This document shows, one piece after another, positions 1 through 7,974 of a stretch of DNA of 64,000 nucleotides (positions are counted from its first letter, which is position 1; each line of letters starts with the position of its first letter). The DNA is from an uncultured Hyphomicrobiales bacterium. GTDB lineage: Bacteria; Pseudomonadota; Alphaproteobacteria; Rhizobiales; Xanthobacteraceae. A program made the translations under genes and the position numbers. The stretch covers positions 62,001-126,000 of the forward strand of contig CAIRGJ010000046.1 of NCBI GenBank assembly GCA_903878085.1, written 5' to 3'. Under the pieces are notes generated by a model that saw only the letters and a list, made by a program, of their open reading frames with translations, was not told the origin of the DNA and made no database searches.

Positions 1-1
1 C

Positions 2-844
2 GGCGCCATCGATTTCGTGGCGCGGCAATGCGGCCAGGTGCTGTCGCAGAGTCTCGGCCAGCAGATCGTGGTCGAAAACCGCACCGGCGCCGGCGGCACG
101 CTCGGCATGGACACGGCGATGCGCAGCACGCCGGACGGCTACACCTTCCTCGTCACCAACGACAACGCGGCGAGCGCGCCGCATATCCTCAAGCTCAGCT
201 ACGACTACACCAAGGTGCTGCTGCCGGTGATCGACATCGCGCATCAGCCGCAGGTCTTCGCCGTGCATCCGTCGCTCGGCGTCAACTCGGTCAAGGAATA
301 TGTCGACTACGCCAAGAAGAATCCGGGCGTCGGCTTCGCCAGTTCCGGCGTCGGTTCGAACCAGCATGTGATCGGCGAATGGTTTGCCAGGGAAGCCGGC
401 ATCAAGCTCGAGCACGTGCCGTATCGCGGCGCCGGGCAGGCGGTGACCGACCTGCTCGCCGGCCACGTGAAGTCGGCCTTCCTCGGGCCGACCGCGCTGA
501 TCAATCATCATCGCGCCGGTTCGATCAAGATCATCGCGCAGACCTCGGCCAAGCGCGCACCGACGTTGACCGATATCCCGACGCTGGAAGAGTCCGGCTA
601 CAAGGGTCTGGTGCTGGAAGCCTGGTACGCCTGCTTTGCGCCGCCGGCCACGCCGCCGGAGCTGATCAAGCAGGTCAACGCCGCGATCCAGCAAGCGCTG
701 TCCGATCCGAAGCTGCTCGATAATTTCACCAAGGGCTCGCTGGAAGCGGTCGGCGGCACGCCGGAGGCGCTCGGCAAACTGGCGCAGGCGGATTCGGCGA
801 AATACGAACGGCTGGTGCGGGAACTCAACATCAGCGCCGGCTAG
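2..844 (+). CDS. Bug/TctC-family tripartite tricarboxylate transporter substrate-binding protein (5' truncated by window edge)
   Basis: Periplasmic solute receptor of the Bug (TctC) family, which captures small carboxylates for TctAB-type transporters. The reading frame is open from base 2, so the signal peptide and first beta strand lie outside the window; the internal GTG at 17 is not the true start. Visible family features are the VVENRTGAGGTLG segment, the SSGVGSNQHV stretch, the VPYRGAGQAVTDLLAGHV ligand-loop motif and a C-terminal EAWYACFAPPATPPELI segment. About 280 of the usual 320-330 residues are present. No TctA or TctB gene is adjacent; the nearest tctBA pair is near 19-21 kb. The ligand cannot be read from the sequence. 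Confidence 0.93.
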   Translation, partial: GAIDFVARQCGQVLSQSLGQQIVVENRTGAGGTLGMDTAMRSTPDGYTFLVTNDNAASAPHILKLSYDYTKVLLPVIDIAHQPQVFAVHPSLGVNSVKEYVDYAKKNPGVGFASSGVGSNQHVIGEWFAREAGIKLEHVPYRGAGQAVTDLLAGHVKSAFLGPTALINHHRAGSIKIIAQTSAKRAPTLTDIPTLEESGYKGLVLEAWYACFAPPATPPELIKQVNAAIQQALSDPKLLDNFTKGSLEAVGGTPEALGKLAQADSAKYERLVRELNISAG

Positions 845-852
845 GTCAGCCC

Positions 853-875
853 CGACAAAAATCAATTTTTTGTCG
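853..875 (+). terminator. AT-rich hairpin after the Bug receptor gene
   Basis: A 9-bp inverted repeat (CGACAAAAA / TTTTTGTCG) lies 9 bases after the stop codon and ends in a T-rich arm. It could serve as an intrinsic terminator, but the stem is AT-rich and therefore weak. Confidence 0.35.
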
Positions 876-973
876 ACACGGACCGATGGTTTTTCGTGCA
901 CGCCCGCTATTGCCTTTCGCAACAATTCAATCTACGGTTGTTGATCTAATTTCCTCATGGGGTGGGGTGACAC

Positions 974-1549
974 ATGGCCGACATTGGACAACTCAAGAAG
1001 GCAAATGCGCAACGCTGGTCGAAGATGAAAGTCACGCCCAGTTTGATGGCCGCACTCGATAGCGCCGCCAACCGGTTGATCGCGCCCACCGCAAAATCGC
1101 AATATCAAGCGGTATCCGCCAAGACCGGCGTGCCGTGGGGTATTATTGCGGTGATCCATGAGCGGGAGGCGTCGCAAAGCTGGAAAGCAAATCTGGCGCA
1201 GGGCGATCCCTGGAATAAAGTGTCGATCCATGTACCGGCGGGCCGCGGACCTTTCGCCAGTTGGGCGGACGCCGCGATCGATGCACTGAAGAACTGCGCC
1301 CCGCACGCTGCCGCTTGGAGCGACTGGAGCATTGGCGGCGCGCTGACGCTGCTCGAAGAATATAACGGTTTAGGTTACGCCGCGCGCGGTGTTCCGTCAC
1401 CTTATGTGTGGGCGTCGACCGATCAATATATAAAGGGCAAGTACATCGCCGACGGTCACTACGATCCGAATGCCGTCGATCACCAGCTTGGCTGCGCAGC
1501 GCTGCTGTCAAGAATGAAACTGCTCGATTCGTCGATCACACCTCCTTAG
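974..1549 (+). CDS. lysozyme-like (putative muramidase) protein
   Basis: A 191-residue protein resembling the lysozyme-fold muramidases found beside phage and secretion genes. The segment IAVIHEREASQSW places a glutamate in a helix as in the catalytic site of such enzymes. It is followed by NLAQGDPW, HVPAGRGPF and ALTLLEEYNGLGY, then SPYVWASTDQYIKGKY, which match the typical ligand-groove order. No signal peptide is visible, so export would need a holin or another route. The start is supported by a GGGGTGGGGTG ribosome site just upstream of ATG. It stands alone between the Bug gene and convergent cvpA. Peptidoglycan hydrolysis is inferred; it could also be a phage remnant. Confidence 0.72.
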   Translation: MADIGQLKKANAQRWSKMKVTPSLMAALDSAANRLIAPTAKSQYQAVSAKTGVPWGIIAVIHEREASQSWKANLAQGDPWNKVSIHVPAGRGPFASWADAAIDALKNCAPHAAAWSDWSIGGALTLLEEYNGLGYAARGVPSPYVWASTDQYIKGKYIADGHYDPNAVDHQLGCAALLSRMKLLDSSITPP

Positions 1550-1573
1550 GTCGCAACCGAATCGAGCGCTTCG

Positions 1574-2104
1574 TCAAAGTCCGCGCTGTTTCTTCAGCCG
1601 GTCGATGGTGTCGGCGATATCGGACGGCAGCGATTTCAAGCCGGCTTGGCCGGCTTGCGTTAAAATCGGGCGCAATCGCGAGCCGGTGAGAAACGCCGGT
1701 TCGCGCCCGGCCGGAATGATGCGGTCGAAGATCACCACCATCAGCACCGCCAGCAATACGACGCGGATGGCGCCGAGCATGGCGCCGGCGACGCGGTCCG
1801 GCAGGCCGATCTCGGGGCCGACGATTTCGCTCACCGCCAGCCGCAGCAGCACGCCGAGGATGAAGCCGATCGCCAGAAACAGCGCGGCAAACACCAGCCC
1901 GGTCTGCGCCGGCTGAACCTTGAACTGCGCGATCAGGAACGGCGTGAGATAAGGCGCCGCCACCACCGTCACCGGCGCCGCGGCGAGATAGCCGAAGATG
2001 GTGGCGAGGCTGCGCAGCAGGCCCGACCGCAAACCGGAGACGACCGCCACCGCCAGGCAGACATAGACCGCGGCGTCGAACAGATTGACCGGTAGATCGT
2101 TCAA
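1574..2104 (-). CDS. CvpA family membrane protein
   Basis: A 176-residue integral membrane protein of the CvpA (colicin V production) family. The N-terminal motif NLFDAAVYVCLAVAVVSGLRSGLLRSLATIFGYLAA is typical: a first membrane helix followed by the conserved R-x-G-L-x-R and G-Y-x-A signature. Four hydrophobic segments follow (about residues 10-30, 35-55, 65-90 and 105-125). The C-terminus is a short hydrophilic tail rather than the long one seen in some homologues. In many Rhizobiales cvpA lies upstream of purF; here it stands alone, convergent with the lysozyme-like gene. Its molecular role is not well defined. Confidence 0.88.
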   Translation of the reverse strand: MNDLPVNLFDAAVYVCLAVAVVSGLRSGLLRSLATIFGYLAAAPVTVVAAPYLTPFLIAQFKVQPAQTGLVFAALFLAIGFILGVLLRLAVSEIVGPEIGLPDRVAGAMLGAIRVVLLAVLMVVIFDRIIPAGREPAFLTGSRLRPILTQAGQAGLKSLPSDIADTIDRLKKQRGL

Positions 2105-2254
2105 AATTCTCGCTCGCCTTGCGTTCGCGGCGGCCCGGATGAATCATAAGCGCGCCGCATAGAGCAATAGCGTAACCTTGCGCCAGATCACAACCTTTGG
2201 CTCATACGCGCGCTAGACTATGCACTTAAACGATCATTCGGCGGGAGACGGCCT

Positions 2255-2752
2255 ATGACATTCAAGGTCACCAGCAACAGCTTCAAGGACGGCGATTATC
2301 TCGCCATGACGCATGTGGTGTCGGCGGATGCCGGGTTCGGTTGCGCCGGCGAGAACAAATCGCCGCATCTGAAATGGTCCGGCGCGCCGGCCGGGACCAA
2401 GAGTTTTGCCGTCACCTGTTACGATCCCGACGCGCCGACCGGCTCCGGCTTCTGGCATTGGCTGGTGGTGAACATTCCCGCGAACGTCACGGAACTTAGC
2501 GTTGGCGCCGGCAGCAAAGGCGGCACAATGCCGGCAGGCGCCTTGCAGACGCGCACCGACTACGGCTTTGCCGGTTACGGCGGCCCGTGTCCGCCGGAAG
2601 GCGATCATCCGCACCGCTATCTGTTCACGGTGTTCGCCGTCGGCGTCGACAGCCTGCCGGTGAAGGCCGACACGCCGGCGGCGCAGATCGGCTTCAACCT
2701 GCATTTCAACACGCTGGCGAAGGCGGATATCATGGGGCTGTTCAAGCGCTGA
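2255..2752 (+). CDS. YbhB/YbcL family Raf kinase inhibitor-like protein (PEBP fold)
   Basis: A 165-residue phosphatidylethanolamine-binding-protein homologue, full length for the bacterial YbhB/YbcL group. It shows NKSPHLKWSGAP, the ligand-site motif CYDPDAPTGSGFWHWLVVNIP with its DPDAP and HW elements, and the YGGPCPPEGDHPHRYLFTVFAV segment with GPCPP and HRY. The cellular role of bacterial members is uncertain; ligand binding at the anion site is the family expectation. A GGGAG ribosome site precedes ATG. A partial second copy of its last 50 codons lies at 4873-5025, so the locus has undergone duplication. Confidence 0.93.
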   Translation: MTFKVTSNSFKDGDYLAMTHVVSADAGFGCAGENKSPHLKWSGAPAGTKSFAVTCYDPDAPTGSGFWHWLVVNIPANVTELSVGAGSKGGTMPAGALQTRTDYGFAGYGGPCPPEGDHPHRYLFTVFAVGVDSLPVKADTPAAQIGFNLHFNTLAKADIMGLFKR

Positions 2753-2762
2753 GGCCGGCGGG

Positions 2763-3140
2763 CTACTCCGCGGAATTCGCCAAGCACGGATCGAGCACGG
2801 CGTGGTTGGGGTCCAGCCGCCGGTAGCCGCCCTTCATGACGATCGAGTCGCCGACCTTCATGCCGTTCGCCTGATAGGTGACGCACATGATCCTGAGATC
2901 GGAGCAGACGACGAGATACCACAAGACACCGTCGCTTTTGACCAGAGTGAGCCTGCCACCTACCGTCAGGTCGATCCGCGTCTCTGTGTCTTGGACGCCC
3001 GCGGTCATGGCACGCAATTCTTCACAACTAGCTGTGGATGCGGCGGACATTTCGGCTGGCGAGAACGCGGGTCTGTTGGCAAACACGTCTTCGGCCTGGC
3101 ACGGACTGATCAAGGTCAGTGCTAACAGTAATTGGCGCAT
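2763..3140 (-). CDS. small secreted hypothetical protein
   Basis: A 125-residue protein with a short Sec signal peptide (MRQLLLALTLISPCQAE, probable cleavage after QA). The mature part carries four or five cysteines (in SCEELR, VVCSDLRIMCV and LDPCLA), suggesting disulfide bonds in the periplasm. A beta-rich middle region (RIDLTVGGRLTLVKSDG, then MKVGDSIVMKGGY) resembles a small barrel. It converges with the YbhB gene with only 10 bases between stops. I do not recognise a named family and assign no function. Confidence 0.7.
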   Translation of the reverse strand: MRQLLLALTLISPCQAEDVFANRPAFSPAEMSAASTASCEELRAMTAGVQDTETRIDLTVGGRLTLVKSDGVLWYLVVCSDLRIMCVTYQANGMKVGDSIVMKGGYRRLDPNHAVLDPCLANSAE

Positions 3141-3353
3141 GGATTCTCAGGATGGCCGGTGAATGGGCGGCGACGTGACCGCTCAATTACGCCGAAAATT
3201 TGGCGTTTTCGCCGCGTCCGATCATTTATGGAACCGGATGGAACTTTTGCGCCGTTCGATTATTGTTGTTCGCGCTCAGCCGAAGATTCGGCTCCGCGCA
3301 CGGCTGAGCATCGTCAATTTCCGGGCCACACGGGCCCTCATGAGGACAACACC

Positions 3354-3788
3354 ATGCGTATTTCGTCGGGTCTCCGTACAGCCGCCATCGCGCTCGCCGC
3401 TTTGGCCGTCACCACCGTTTCGGCCCTGGCCGATAGCGGCACCATCAGCTTCAACATCGTCAAGGCGGGCTTCATCGTCGGCGGCTCCGGCGGCAGCGGC
3501 ACGCTGACCTTTCACGGCAAGCGCTATCCGATTTCGATTGGCGGTGTGAGCTACGGCTTCACCTTCGGCGCCTCCGAGACCCGGTTTCACGGCACGGTCA
3601 GCAACATTCGCCGGCCGTCCGATGTCGAGGGCGTCTATGGCCAGGCCGGTGCCGGCGCCGCTCTCGTTCGCGGCGCGCAGGCCGTGGTGCTGACCAACCA
3701 GAAAGGCGCGACGCTGGCGCTGTCGGGCCGCCAGGCCGGGCTGATCGTGAGCGCCGACCTCAGCGGTCTTGCTCTGTCGCTGCGCTAG
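3354..3788 (+). CDS. secreted beta-rich hypothetical protein
   Basis: A 144-residue exported protein. The start at 3354 is chosen because ATG follows a TGAGGA ribosome site and begins a clear signal peptide (MRISSGLRTAAIALAALAVTTVSALA); the longer open frame upstream is not signal-like. The mature part has glycine-rich repeated strands (GFIVGGSGGSGTLTF, GGVSYGFTFGASE, VYGQAGAGAALVRGAQ) reminiscent of SYLF/DUF1134-type lipid-associated proteins, but I cannot confirm membership. The stop codon lies inside a 22-bp tandem duplication. Confidence 0.7.
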   Translation: MRISSGLRTAAIALAALAVTTVSALADSGTISFNIVKAGFIVGGSGGSGTLTFHGKRYPISIGGVSYGFTFGASETRFHGTVSNIRRPSDVEGVYGQAGAGAALVRGAQAVVLTNQKGATLALSGRQAGLIVSADLSGLALSLR

Positions 3789-3811
3789 GCTTGCTTTGTC
3801 GCTGCGCTAGG
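3768..3811. repeat. 22-bp tandem duplication spanning a stop codon
   Basis: CTTGCTCTGTCGCTGCGCTA plus GG is followed immediately by a second copy with one change (C to T). The first copy encodes the last residues and stop codon of the upstream gene; the second is noncoding. Confidence 0.85.
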
Positions 3812-3865
3812 CTTCGTTTCGTTGCGTGAGTATGACGGCGGCGCGGCAACGTGCCGCCGTTATTT

Positions 3866-4477
3866 TTATTGGTGCTGGACGACGACCTTGGTGCCGACCG
3901 GCACGCGCGCGTACAGATCCTCGATGTCCTCGTTGACGAGGCGGAAGCAGCCGGACGACACGGCCTGGCCGATGGTCTCCGGCGCGTTGGTGCCGTGGAT
4001 GCGATAGACCGTGGCGCCGATGTAGAGCGCACGCGCGCCCATCGGATTGCCCGGGCCGCCGGCCATGAAGCGCGGCAGATAAGGCTGGCGTTCGATCATC
4101 TCCGGCGGCGGCGTCCAGTCCGGCCATTCCATCTTGCGCGTGATCTTGTGCACGCCGCCCCACTGGAAGCCGTCGCGGCCGACGCCGATGCCGTAGCGCA
4201 GCGCGAGCTGCTCGTTGACGATGAGATAGAGGAAGCGGTCGGCGGTGTTGACGACGATCGTGCCCGGCGGATAGTCGCTGCGGTAGAACACCGAGGTGCG
4301 GCGCAACTCTTGAGGCAGTTCGGCGTCGCGCGCGGTGTGATCGACGCCGGGATCGGGCTCCTGCATCGTCGGCGCCGGCGCGCGGCCGAACAATTGCGCG
4401 GACGCAGGGTACGGCGCGAGCAGGGCGGCGGCCGCGAGGAGGCCGATGGCGAGCGTGAGGGCGAGGGTCCGGCGCAT
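3866..4477 (-). CDS. L,D-transpeptidase (YkuD/ErfK domain), secreted
   Basis: A 203-residue periplasmic L,D-transpeptidase. An N-terminal signal peptide (MRRTLALTLAIGLLAAAALLAPYPASA) precedes a short linker and a YkuD domain. The catalytic signature is HGTNAPETIGQAVSSGCFRL: the conserved histidine, then S-x-G-C with the nucleophilic cysteine, then R. The upstream segment YPPGTIVVNTADRFLYLI is the typical first strand pair. Such enzymes make 3-3 peptidoglycan crosslinks or attach proteins to peptidoglycan. A paralogue with the same architecture lies at 22506-23267. The gene is monocistronic by spacing. Confidence 0.93.
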   Translation of the reverse strand: MRRTLALTLAIGLLAAAALLAPYPASAQLFGRAPAPTMQEPDPGVDHTARDAELPQELRRTSVFYRSDYPPGTIVVNTADRFLYLIVNEQLALRYGIGVGRDGFQWGGVHKITRKMEWPDWTPPPEMIERQPYLPRFMAGGPGNPMGARALYIGATVYRIHGTNAPETIGQAVSSGCFRLVNEDIEDLYARVPVGTKVVVQHQ

Positions 4478-4507
4478 CGCGGTTTTTTAGCAGAGACGCG
4501 GCGAGGT

Positions 4508-4541
4508 GTCTTGGGGCGAAAGGAAGAGTCTTGGGGCGAAA
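4508..4541. repeat. short direct repeat of GTCTTGGGGCGAAA
   Basis: The 14-mer occurs at 4508-4521 and 4528-4541, separated by six bases, in the leader between the divergent L,D-transpeptidase gene and the small glycine-rich gene. Confidence 0.75.
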
Positions 4542-4597
4542 AATTTTCGTACGTCCTCGTTTTGATTCAATTGCCGGAGCGGCGGAGTTCTTTTTTT

Positions 4598-4624
4598 CCC
4601 TCTCCCCGCATTGCGGGGAGAGGA
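4598..4624. repeat. palindromic intergenic element (CCTCTCCCCGCA hairpin)
   Basis: A GC-rich inverted repeat (CCTCTCCCCGCA facing TGCGGGGAGAGG) preceded by a run of T on the plus strand. Neither strand has a T-run after the stem, so it is not a standard terminator. It resembles the abundant CCCTCTCCC... repeats of Rhizobiales genomes, and part of this theme recurs inside uvrC near 46.7 kb. Confidence 0.6.
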
Positions 4625-4693
4625 AGAAGAAAGCGGCGCTTCGCTGCGCGCGATCGGCTATACTGGGCTTGGGCAGACGAGGGGGGCGTGACA

Positions 4694-4864
4694 ATGCATT
4701 GGTCGTCGATCGGTCTCGGGCTGGTGATCGGAATTCCGCTGTCGGCGCTCGCCTATTGGTGGACCCGGCGCAACGCTAAGCGCGGCACCGGCTTTGACGG
4801 CGGCGATTATTCATCGGGCGGCGGGCATCATGGCGGGGGCGATAGCGGCGGCGGTGATAATTAA
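4694..4864 (+). CDS. small membrane-anchored glycine-rich protein
   Basis: A 56-residue protein with one N-terminal membrane helix (IGLGLVIGIPLSALAYWW), a basic stop-transfer stretch (TRRNAKR), and a Gly/His/Asp-rich tail (GGDYSSGGGHHGGGDSGGGD). The ATG follows a GAGGGGGGCGTG ribosome site, and this start gives a well-formed small membrane protein. The His/Asp/Gly tail could bind metal, but this is only suggestive. Similar small proteins are common hypothetical genes in Rhizobiales; no function is assigned. Confidence 0.6.
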   Translation: MHWSSIGLGLVIGIPLSALAYWWTRRNAKRGTGFDGGDYSSGGGHHGGGDSGGGDN

Positions 4865-4872
4865 AAGGACGC

Positions 4873-5025
4873 ATGGTCCGCCCTCACCGTTATTTGTTCG
4901 CGGTGTTTGCCGTTGACGCTTCGAGTCTGGACGTGAAGGCAGATACGTCAGTGGCGATGGTCGGGTTCAATCTGCATTTCTATACGTTGGCGAAGGCGGA
5001 GATTATGGAGTTGTTTAAGAGGTGA
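4873..5025 (+). pseudogene. remnant of a second YbhB/PEBP gene (C-terminal 50 residues only)
   Basis: The 50-residue frame RPHRYLFAVFAVDASS... ending FNLHFYTLAKAEIMELFKR matches the last 50 residues of the intact YbhB protein at 2255-2752 (HPHRYLFTVFAVGVDS... FNLHFNTLAKADIMGLFKR) with few changes. Everything upstream of the HRY motif, including the DPDAP ligand site, is absent, so this is a truncated duplicate rather than a working gene. It is directly followed by, and overlaps by a few bases, the AT-richer accessory gene at 5037, so it probably marks an insertion or deletion boundary. Confidence 0.85.
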
Positions 5026-5036
5026 GGGCGGGCGGC

Positions 5037-5687
5037 ATGGCGAGCACGACGAGAATGGTTCATAGCGCGAAGCTCGTCGCCGACGGAGAGATCGCTTCGG
5101 TCGTTCTGCAATTGATGATGGCAATGAACGATATAGGCATCGCAAATGATGCATTGCAAGAATGGGATCAAACTCAAGACCCAAAAAAGAAGGTCAGACA
5201 GGACGGCGGTAAACTCTATTTCGGCAGAATGCAGATGGCCCACATCTACGAGGCGCTGCTAATTATCGATGAGATTACGAAGACTAAATCCCTCATGGAG
5301 GCGGTGGGACGTTGCGACAAGAGAACGCAGGTCTCTTTCAACGTGGTGGCAGCCTTTTTGTTAACTGACGATTACAAGATACTACTTCGAATCCGAAACA
5401 ATGCTGCGTTCCATTACGACAGAAAGCTAGCGCTTCGGGCTCTCGAGCAGATAGTTGATAAATACCCGACTGACATATCAGCGATGTCTCTCGGTGATGA
5501 GACGCTCGACTGGTACTTCGAATTAGGAGACAAGGTAGTGGATCGCTTGGTGGTGCGGGAAATCTTTAAGGTGCCTGAGGATGCGAACATGCGGGAGGCG
5601 ATTAACGCAGTTCTCGATAGACTGCATGTTATGGCGGGTGCTTTCTCGGGCTTTGCCGGATACTTCATCCGACACTACGCGAAATAA
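5037..5687 (+). CDS. hypothetical accessory protein with a HEPN-like R-N-x4-H motif
   Basis: A 216-residue soluble, largely helical protein with lower GC than its neighbours. Residues 118-128 read LRIRNNAAFHY, containing R120-N121-x4-H126, which fits the RX4-6H signature (with N after R) of HEPN-superfamily RNases; a long helix with LRIRNN and the following helix ALRALEQIVDKY are compatible with that fold. No nucleotidyltransferase gene is adjacent. The ATG at 5037 is chosen over the GTG at 5022, which overlaps the YbhB remnant. Family assignment is inference from the motif; the protein might only be a helical hypothetical. Confidence 0.6.
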   Translation: MASTTRMVHSAKLVADGEIASVVLQLMMAMNDIGIANDALQEWDQTQDPKKKVRQDGGKLYFGRMQMAHIYEALLIIDEITKTKSLMEAVGRCDKRTQVSFNVVAAFLLTDDYKILLRIRNNAAFHYDRKLALRALEQIVDKYPTDISAMSLGDETLDWYFELGDKVVDRLVVREIFKVPEDANMREAINAVLDRLHVMAGAFSGFAGYFIRHYAK

Positions 5688-5699
5688 TAGAAGAGCGAG

Positions 5700-5778
5700 T
5701 AGCCCGCATGATCGAAACGACATGCGGGGTATTGCCCAGAGCATGCCCCCGGATTTCGTTTCGCTCATCCGGGCTAGC
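5700..5778. repeat. Rhizobiales-type paired inverted repeat (AGCCCGCATG ... CATCCGGGCT)
   Basis: The segment begins AGCCCGCATGATCGAAACGA, contains CATGCGGGG, then CCCCGGATTTCGTTTCGCTC and ends ATCCGGGCTAGC. It can form two adjacent hairpins, as do dispersed intergenic repeats in Bradyrhizobium-like genomes. It separates the two convergent accessory genes; a related degenerate element lies near 10.3 kb. Confidence 0.55.
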
Positions 5779-5781
5779 TTG

Positions 5782-6180
5782 CTAAAATCTAATGCAACGA
5801 GCTTTGCAAGTGATCTCGGCACCAGGGGTGCAAGTACCGCCAGTCATAGCTGAAACCAAGTATAAATTGGTTCGTCCATTCTCTGTCCCCTCCTCGATCT
5901 TGCAGACGTTCCAACCCTTATTGTTGCCCTCGCGAACGGAAACATCCGTGAGTGTACAAAAAGTCTTTTTCGTCTCGCCGAGGATTACTGGTCGATAGAT
6001 ACTGCATGAGCCTCCAATCTCAAACGGCGCCATATTAGTTAGTTGAGAAATTGAAATGCCGCCCAATAAGCGAATTATCCCTCCATCGCTGAAGAAATTT
6101 CCGCCCCATGCAATTGCGGCGGCTCCCACCGCACCGATTACGCCAGCGATGGCCCGTTTCGCCAAATCTGTGAAATCCAA
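5782..6180 (-). CDS. hypothetical membrane-anchored cysteine-rich protein
   Basis: A 132-residue protein. An N-terminal helix (AIAGVIGAVGAAAIAWGGNFF) is a membrane anchor or uncleaved signal. The remainder contains about seven cysteines (GSCSIYR, TFCTLTD, WNVCKIE, GTCTPG, ITCKARCIRF), consistent with an extracytoplasmic disulfide-bonded domain. Base composition is AT-richer than the core genes. It converges with the HEPN-like gene across a repeat. I recognise no family. Confidence 0.6.
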   Translation of the reverse strand: MDFTDLAKRAIAGVIGAVGAAAIAWGGNFFSDGGIIRLLGGISISQLTNMAPFEIGGSCSIYRPVILGETKKTFCTLTDVSVREGNNKGWNVCKIEEGTENGRTNLYLVSAMTGGTCTPGAEITCKARCIRF

Positions 6181-6279
6181 AGCTGCCCCCTATGCTTCTA
6201 CCGAAGACACGAGAGTACTCCGATAGAAATGCAACCTCAAGTCGCGTCAACTTGCTGTCAGTATCAGCGCCGCCCCTCA

Positions 6280-7041
6280 TTACCCCGCCCGCATCCCCTT
6301 CGCCTTGATCTTCTCCATCGCCGCCGGGGTGCGCAGATAATCGATGAAGGCCTTGGCGCCGGCCGCTTCCTTGGCGTTCGCGGCCACCGCCGCAGTGAAC
6401 ACCAGATCCTGCTGCAGGTCGCCGGGGAAGCTGCCTACGAGGTCGACGCCGGGCGCGGTCAGTACGTTGGTGAGAAACACGCCGAGCTCGGCGTCGTCTG
6501 TGGCGACCGCCTGCGCGATGCCCGCGGGCGTCGTCTGCACCACGGCCTTGGCTTTCATCGCCTCGGCGATGCCGAGGCGCTCGAACACCTTGGTGACATA
6601 GGCGCCGGCCGCGCTCGCCGGCAGCAGCGCCACGGACTTGGCGTTGAGCAGTGCGGCTTTGAGCGCCTCGGGCGTTGCGACGTCTGGCTTGGCCGCGCCG
6701 GCCTTGACCGCGACGCCGAAACCGACGCGGGCGATATCGACGCTCGGCCCGGGCGCGAAGGCGGCGCGGGCGGCGGCGTTTTGCATTACATCCACCGGCA
6801 CGACGCCGAGATCGAATGGCGCTGAGGTGGCCGCCTTGATCAGATTGGGCGTGGAATCGAATTGGATCGTGAGCTTGTGGCCGGTGTCGCGCTCGAATTG
6901 CGCGCCGAGTTCGTTCAACATGCCGGTGATGGAGCCGCCGGCCAGCACCTTCAGCTCGGCGGCCCGCGCGCCCGGCGCGAAGGCCAGCGCCCAGCCAAGC
7001 GTCAAGCCGAGGATCGAAGCGGCCGCGGTGAGCGTTGTCAT
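6280..7041 (-). CDS. periplasmic molybdate-type substrate-binding protein
   Basis: A 253-residue solute-binding protein of the PBP type 2 / ModA-like superfamily. A signal peptide (MTTLTAAASILGLTLGWALAFAPGARA) is followed by ELKVLAGGSITGMLNELGAQFERDTGHKLTIQF, typical of the first domain; LGVFLTNVL and FIDYLRTPAAMEKIKAKGM match the C-terminal lobe. The start at 7041 is chosen because ATG follows GGGGGAAAC and begins the signal peptide; the longer upstream frame is arginine-rich and not signal-like. No ABC permease or ATPase is adjacent, so it may be an orphan receptor or sensor. Ligand specificity is not readable. Confidence 0.85.
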   Translation of the reverse strand: MTTLTAAASILGLTLGWALAFAPGARAAELKVLAGGSITGMLNELGAQFERDTGHKLTIQFDSTPNLIKAATSAPFDLGVVPVDVMQNAAARAAFAPGPSVDIARVGFGVAVKAGAAKPDVATPEALKAALLNAKSVALLPASAAGAYVTKVFERLGIAEAMKAKAVVQTTPAGIAQAVATDDAELGVFLTNVLTAPGVDLVGSFPGDLQQDLVFTAAVAANAKEAAGAKAFIDYLRTPAAMEKIKAKGMRAG

Positions 7042-7214
7042 GTTTCCCCCGGATGTCGACGGCGCCGCGAACGGGCGCCTTTTTCTTTGGCCGATTAAGC
7101 ACCCGAAGCCGCGGCCTGGCAACGGCGTGCGCCGCCGGCTGCGCCTATCGACCGCCCGCATGGCGCTGGCTATTGTGGTGCGCCCGTTCCTCGCCACTTG
7201 ACGATCTCCGCCGC

Positions 7215-7928
7215 ATGAAAACCTCCCGGCTTCCCTTGGTGGCGCTGCCGTTCTTCGCGATTGCGGTGGCCGGCTTTGTCGCCGTGCTGCTGACCGCCAT
7301 CGTCGACCAGTCGCAACTGCGCGGCGCCTATCAGGTCTGGCAGGAGAACGAGACCTTCGCCGCGGCCACCGTCGCGCTGTTGGCCGCGATGTATGCGTCG
7401 CGGCCGGTCTATCTGCAGGTGCGGGCGCAATCGGTGCAGGCCGCGCTCGATCTGCTGCGCCGCATCGAGGCCGACACCGAAGCCTGCATCGAGGCGCGCA
7501 AGCGGCTGTTCGAGCTGCGCCGCGCGGTGGTGACGCTGGCCGGCGAGATCCACGCTTACGCCGAGGCGCAGGAGCCGACCGCGCAGGACCTCAAGGACGC
7601 CGCGGCTGCGTTCCGCGCGATTTCGCCGCAGGAGCTGCTGGCGCTGTCGGAACGGCCGACCATCAACAGCGCCGATCAGATGAAACTCGTGGCGCTCTCC
7701 GCCGTGCTCAAGATCGCGCAGCACGTGGTGGCCGAACTGCTGGCGCAAGAATGGGGCGGCGTCATCGCGCAGGACGTGGTGGCCAAAGAGCACGACTTCA
7801 TCAGCATCAAGCTGGCCGGGCTGTTCAACCTGTCGTCCGAGATCGCCGAGGACCTCGAGGTGCAGGAGGCCGCGATGCGCGACCGCGCCAAGCAGCTGCG
7901 GGACGTGGCGGACAGCACGATGGTGTAG
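7215..7928 (+). CDS. hypothetical two-helix membrane protein
   Basis: A 237-residue protein with two N-terminal membrane segments (about residues 6-30 and 47-63) and a long helical cytoplasmic or periplasmic domain rich in Ala, Glu and Leu (YLQVRAQSVQAALDLLRRIEADTEACIEARKRLF). The start follows CTCCGCC; the ATG at 7215 begins the hydrophobic segment directly. No catalytic motif is visible. The architecture is common among uncharacterised Rhizobiales membrane proteins. It is divergent from the substrate-binding protein gene. Confidence 0.65.
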   Translation: MKTSRLPLVALPFFAIAVAGFVAVLLTAIVDQSQLRGAYQVWQENETFAAATVALLAAMYASRPVYLQVRAQSVQAALDLLRRIEADTEACIEARKRLFELRRAVVTLAGEIHAYAEAQEPTAQDLKDAAAAFRAISPQELLALSERPTINSADQMKLVALSAVLKIAQHVVAELLAQEWGGVIAQDVVAKEHDFISIKLAGLFNLSSEIAEDLEVQEAAMRDRAKQLRDVADSTMV

Positions 7929-7974
7929 GGGTGGGGCGATACGTCCTCGGCGGACAGAAGAACCGGCCGCGCGA

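Noticed and set aside
4598-4624. Hairpin before the small glycine-rich gene as a terminator
   Set aside because: No T-run follows the stem on either strand.
4873-5025. The short YbhB-like frame as a functional small protein
   Set aside because: It lacks the PEBP ligand site and corresponds only to the last 50 codons, so a remnant is the simpler reading.
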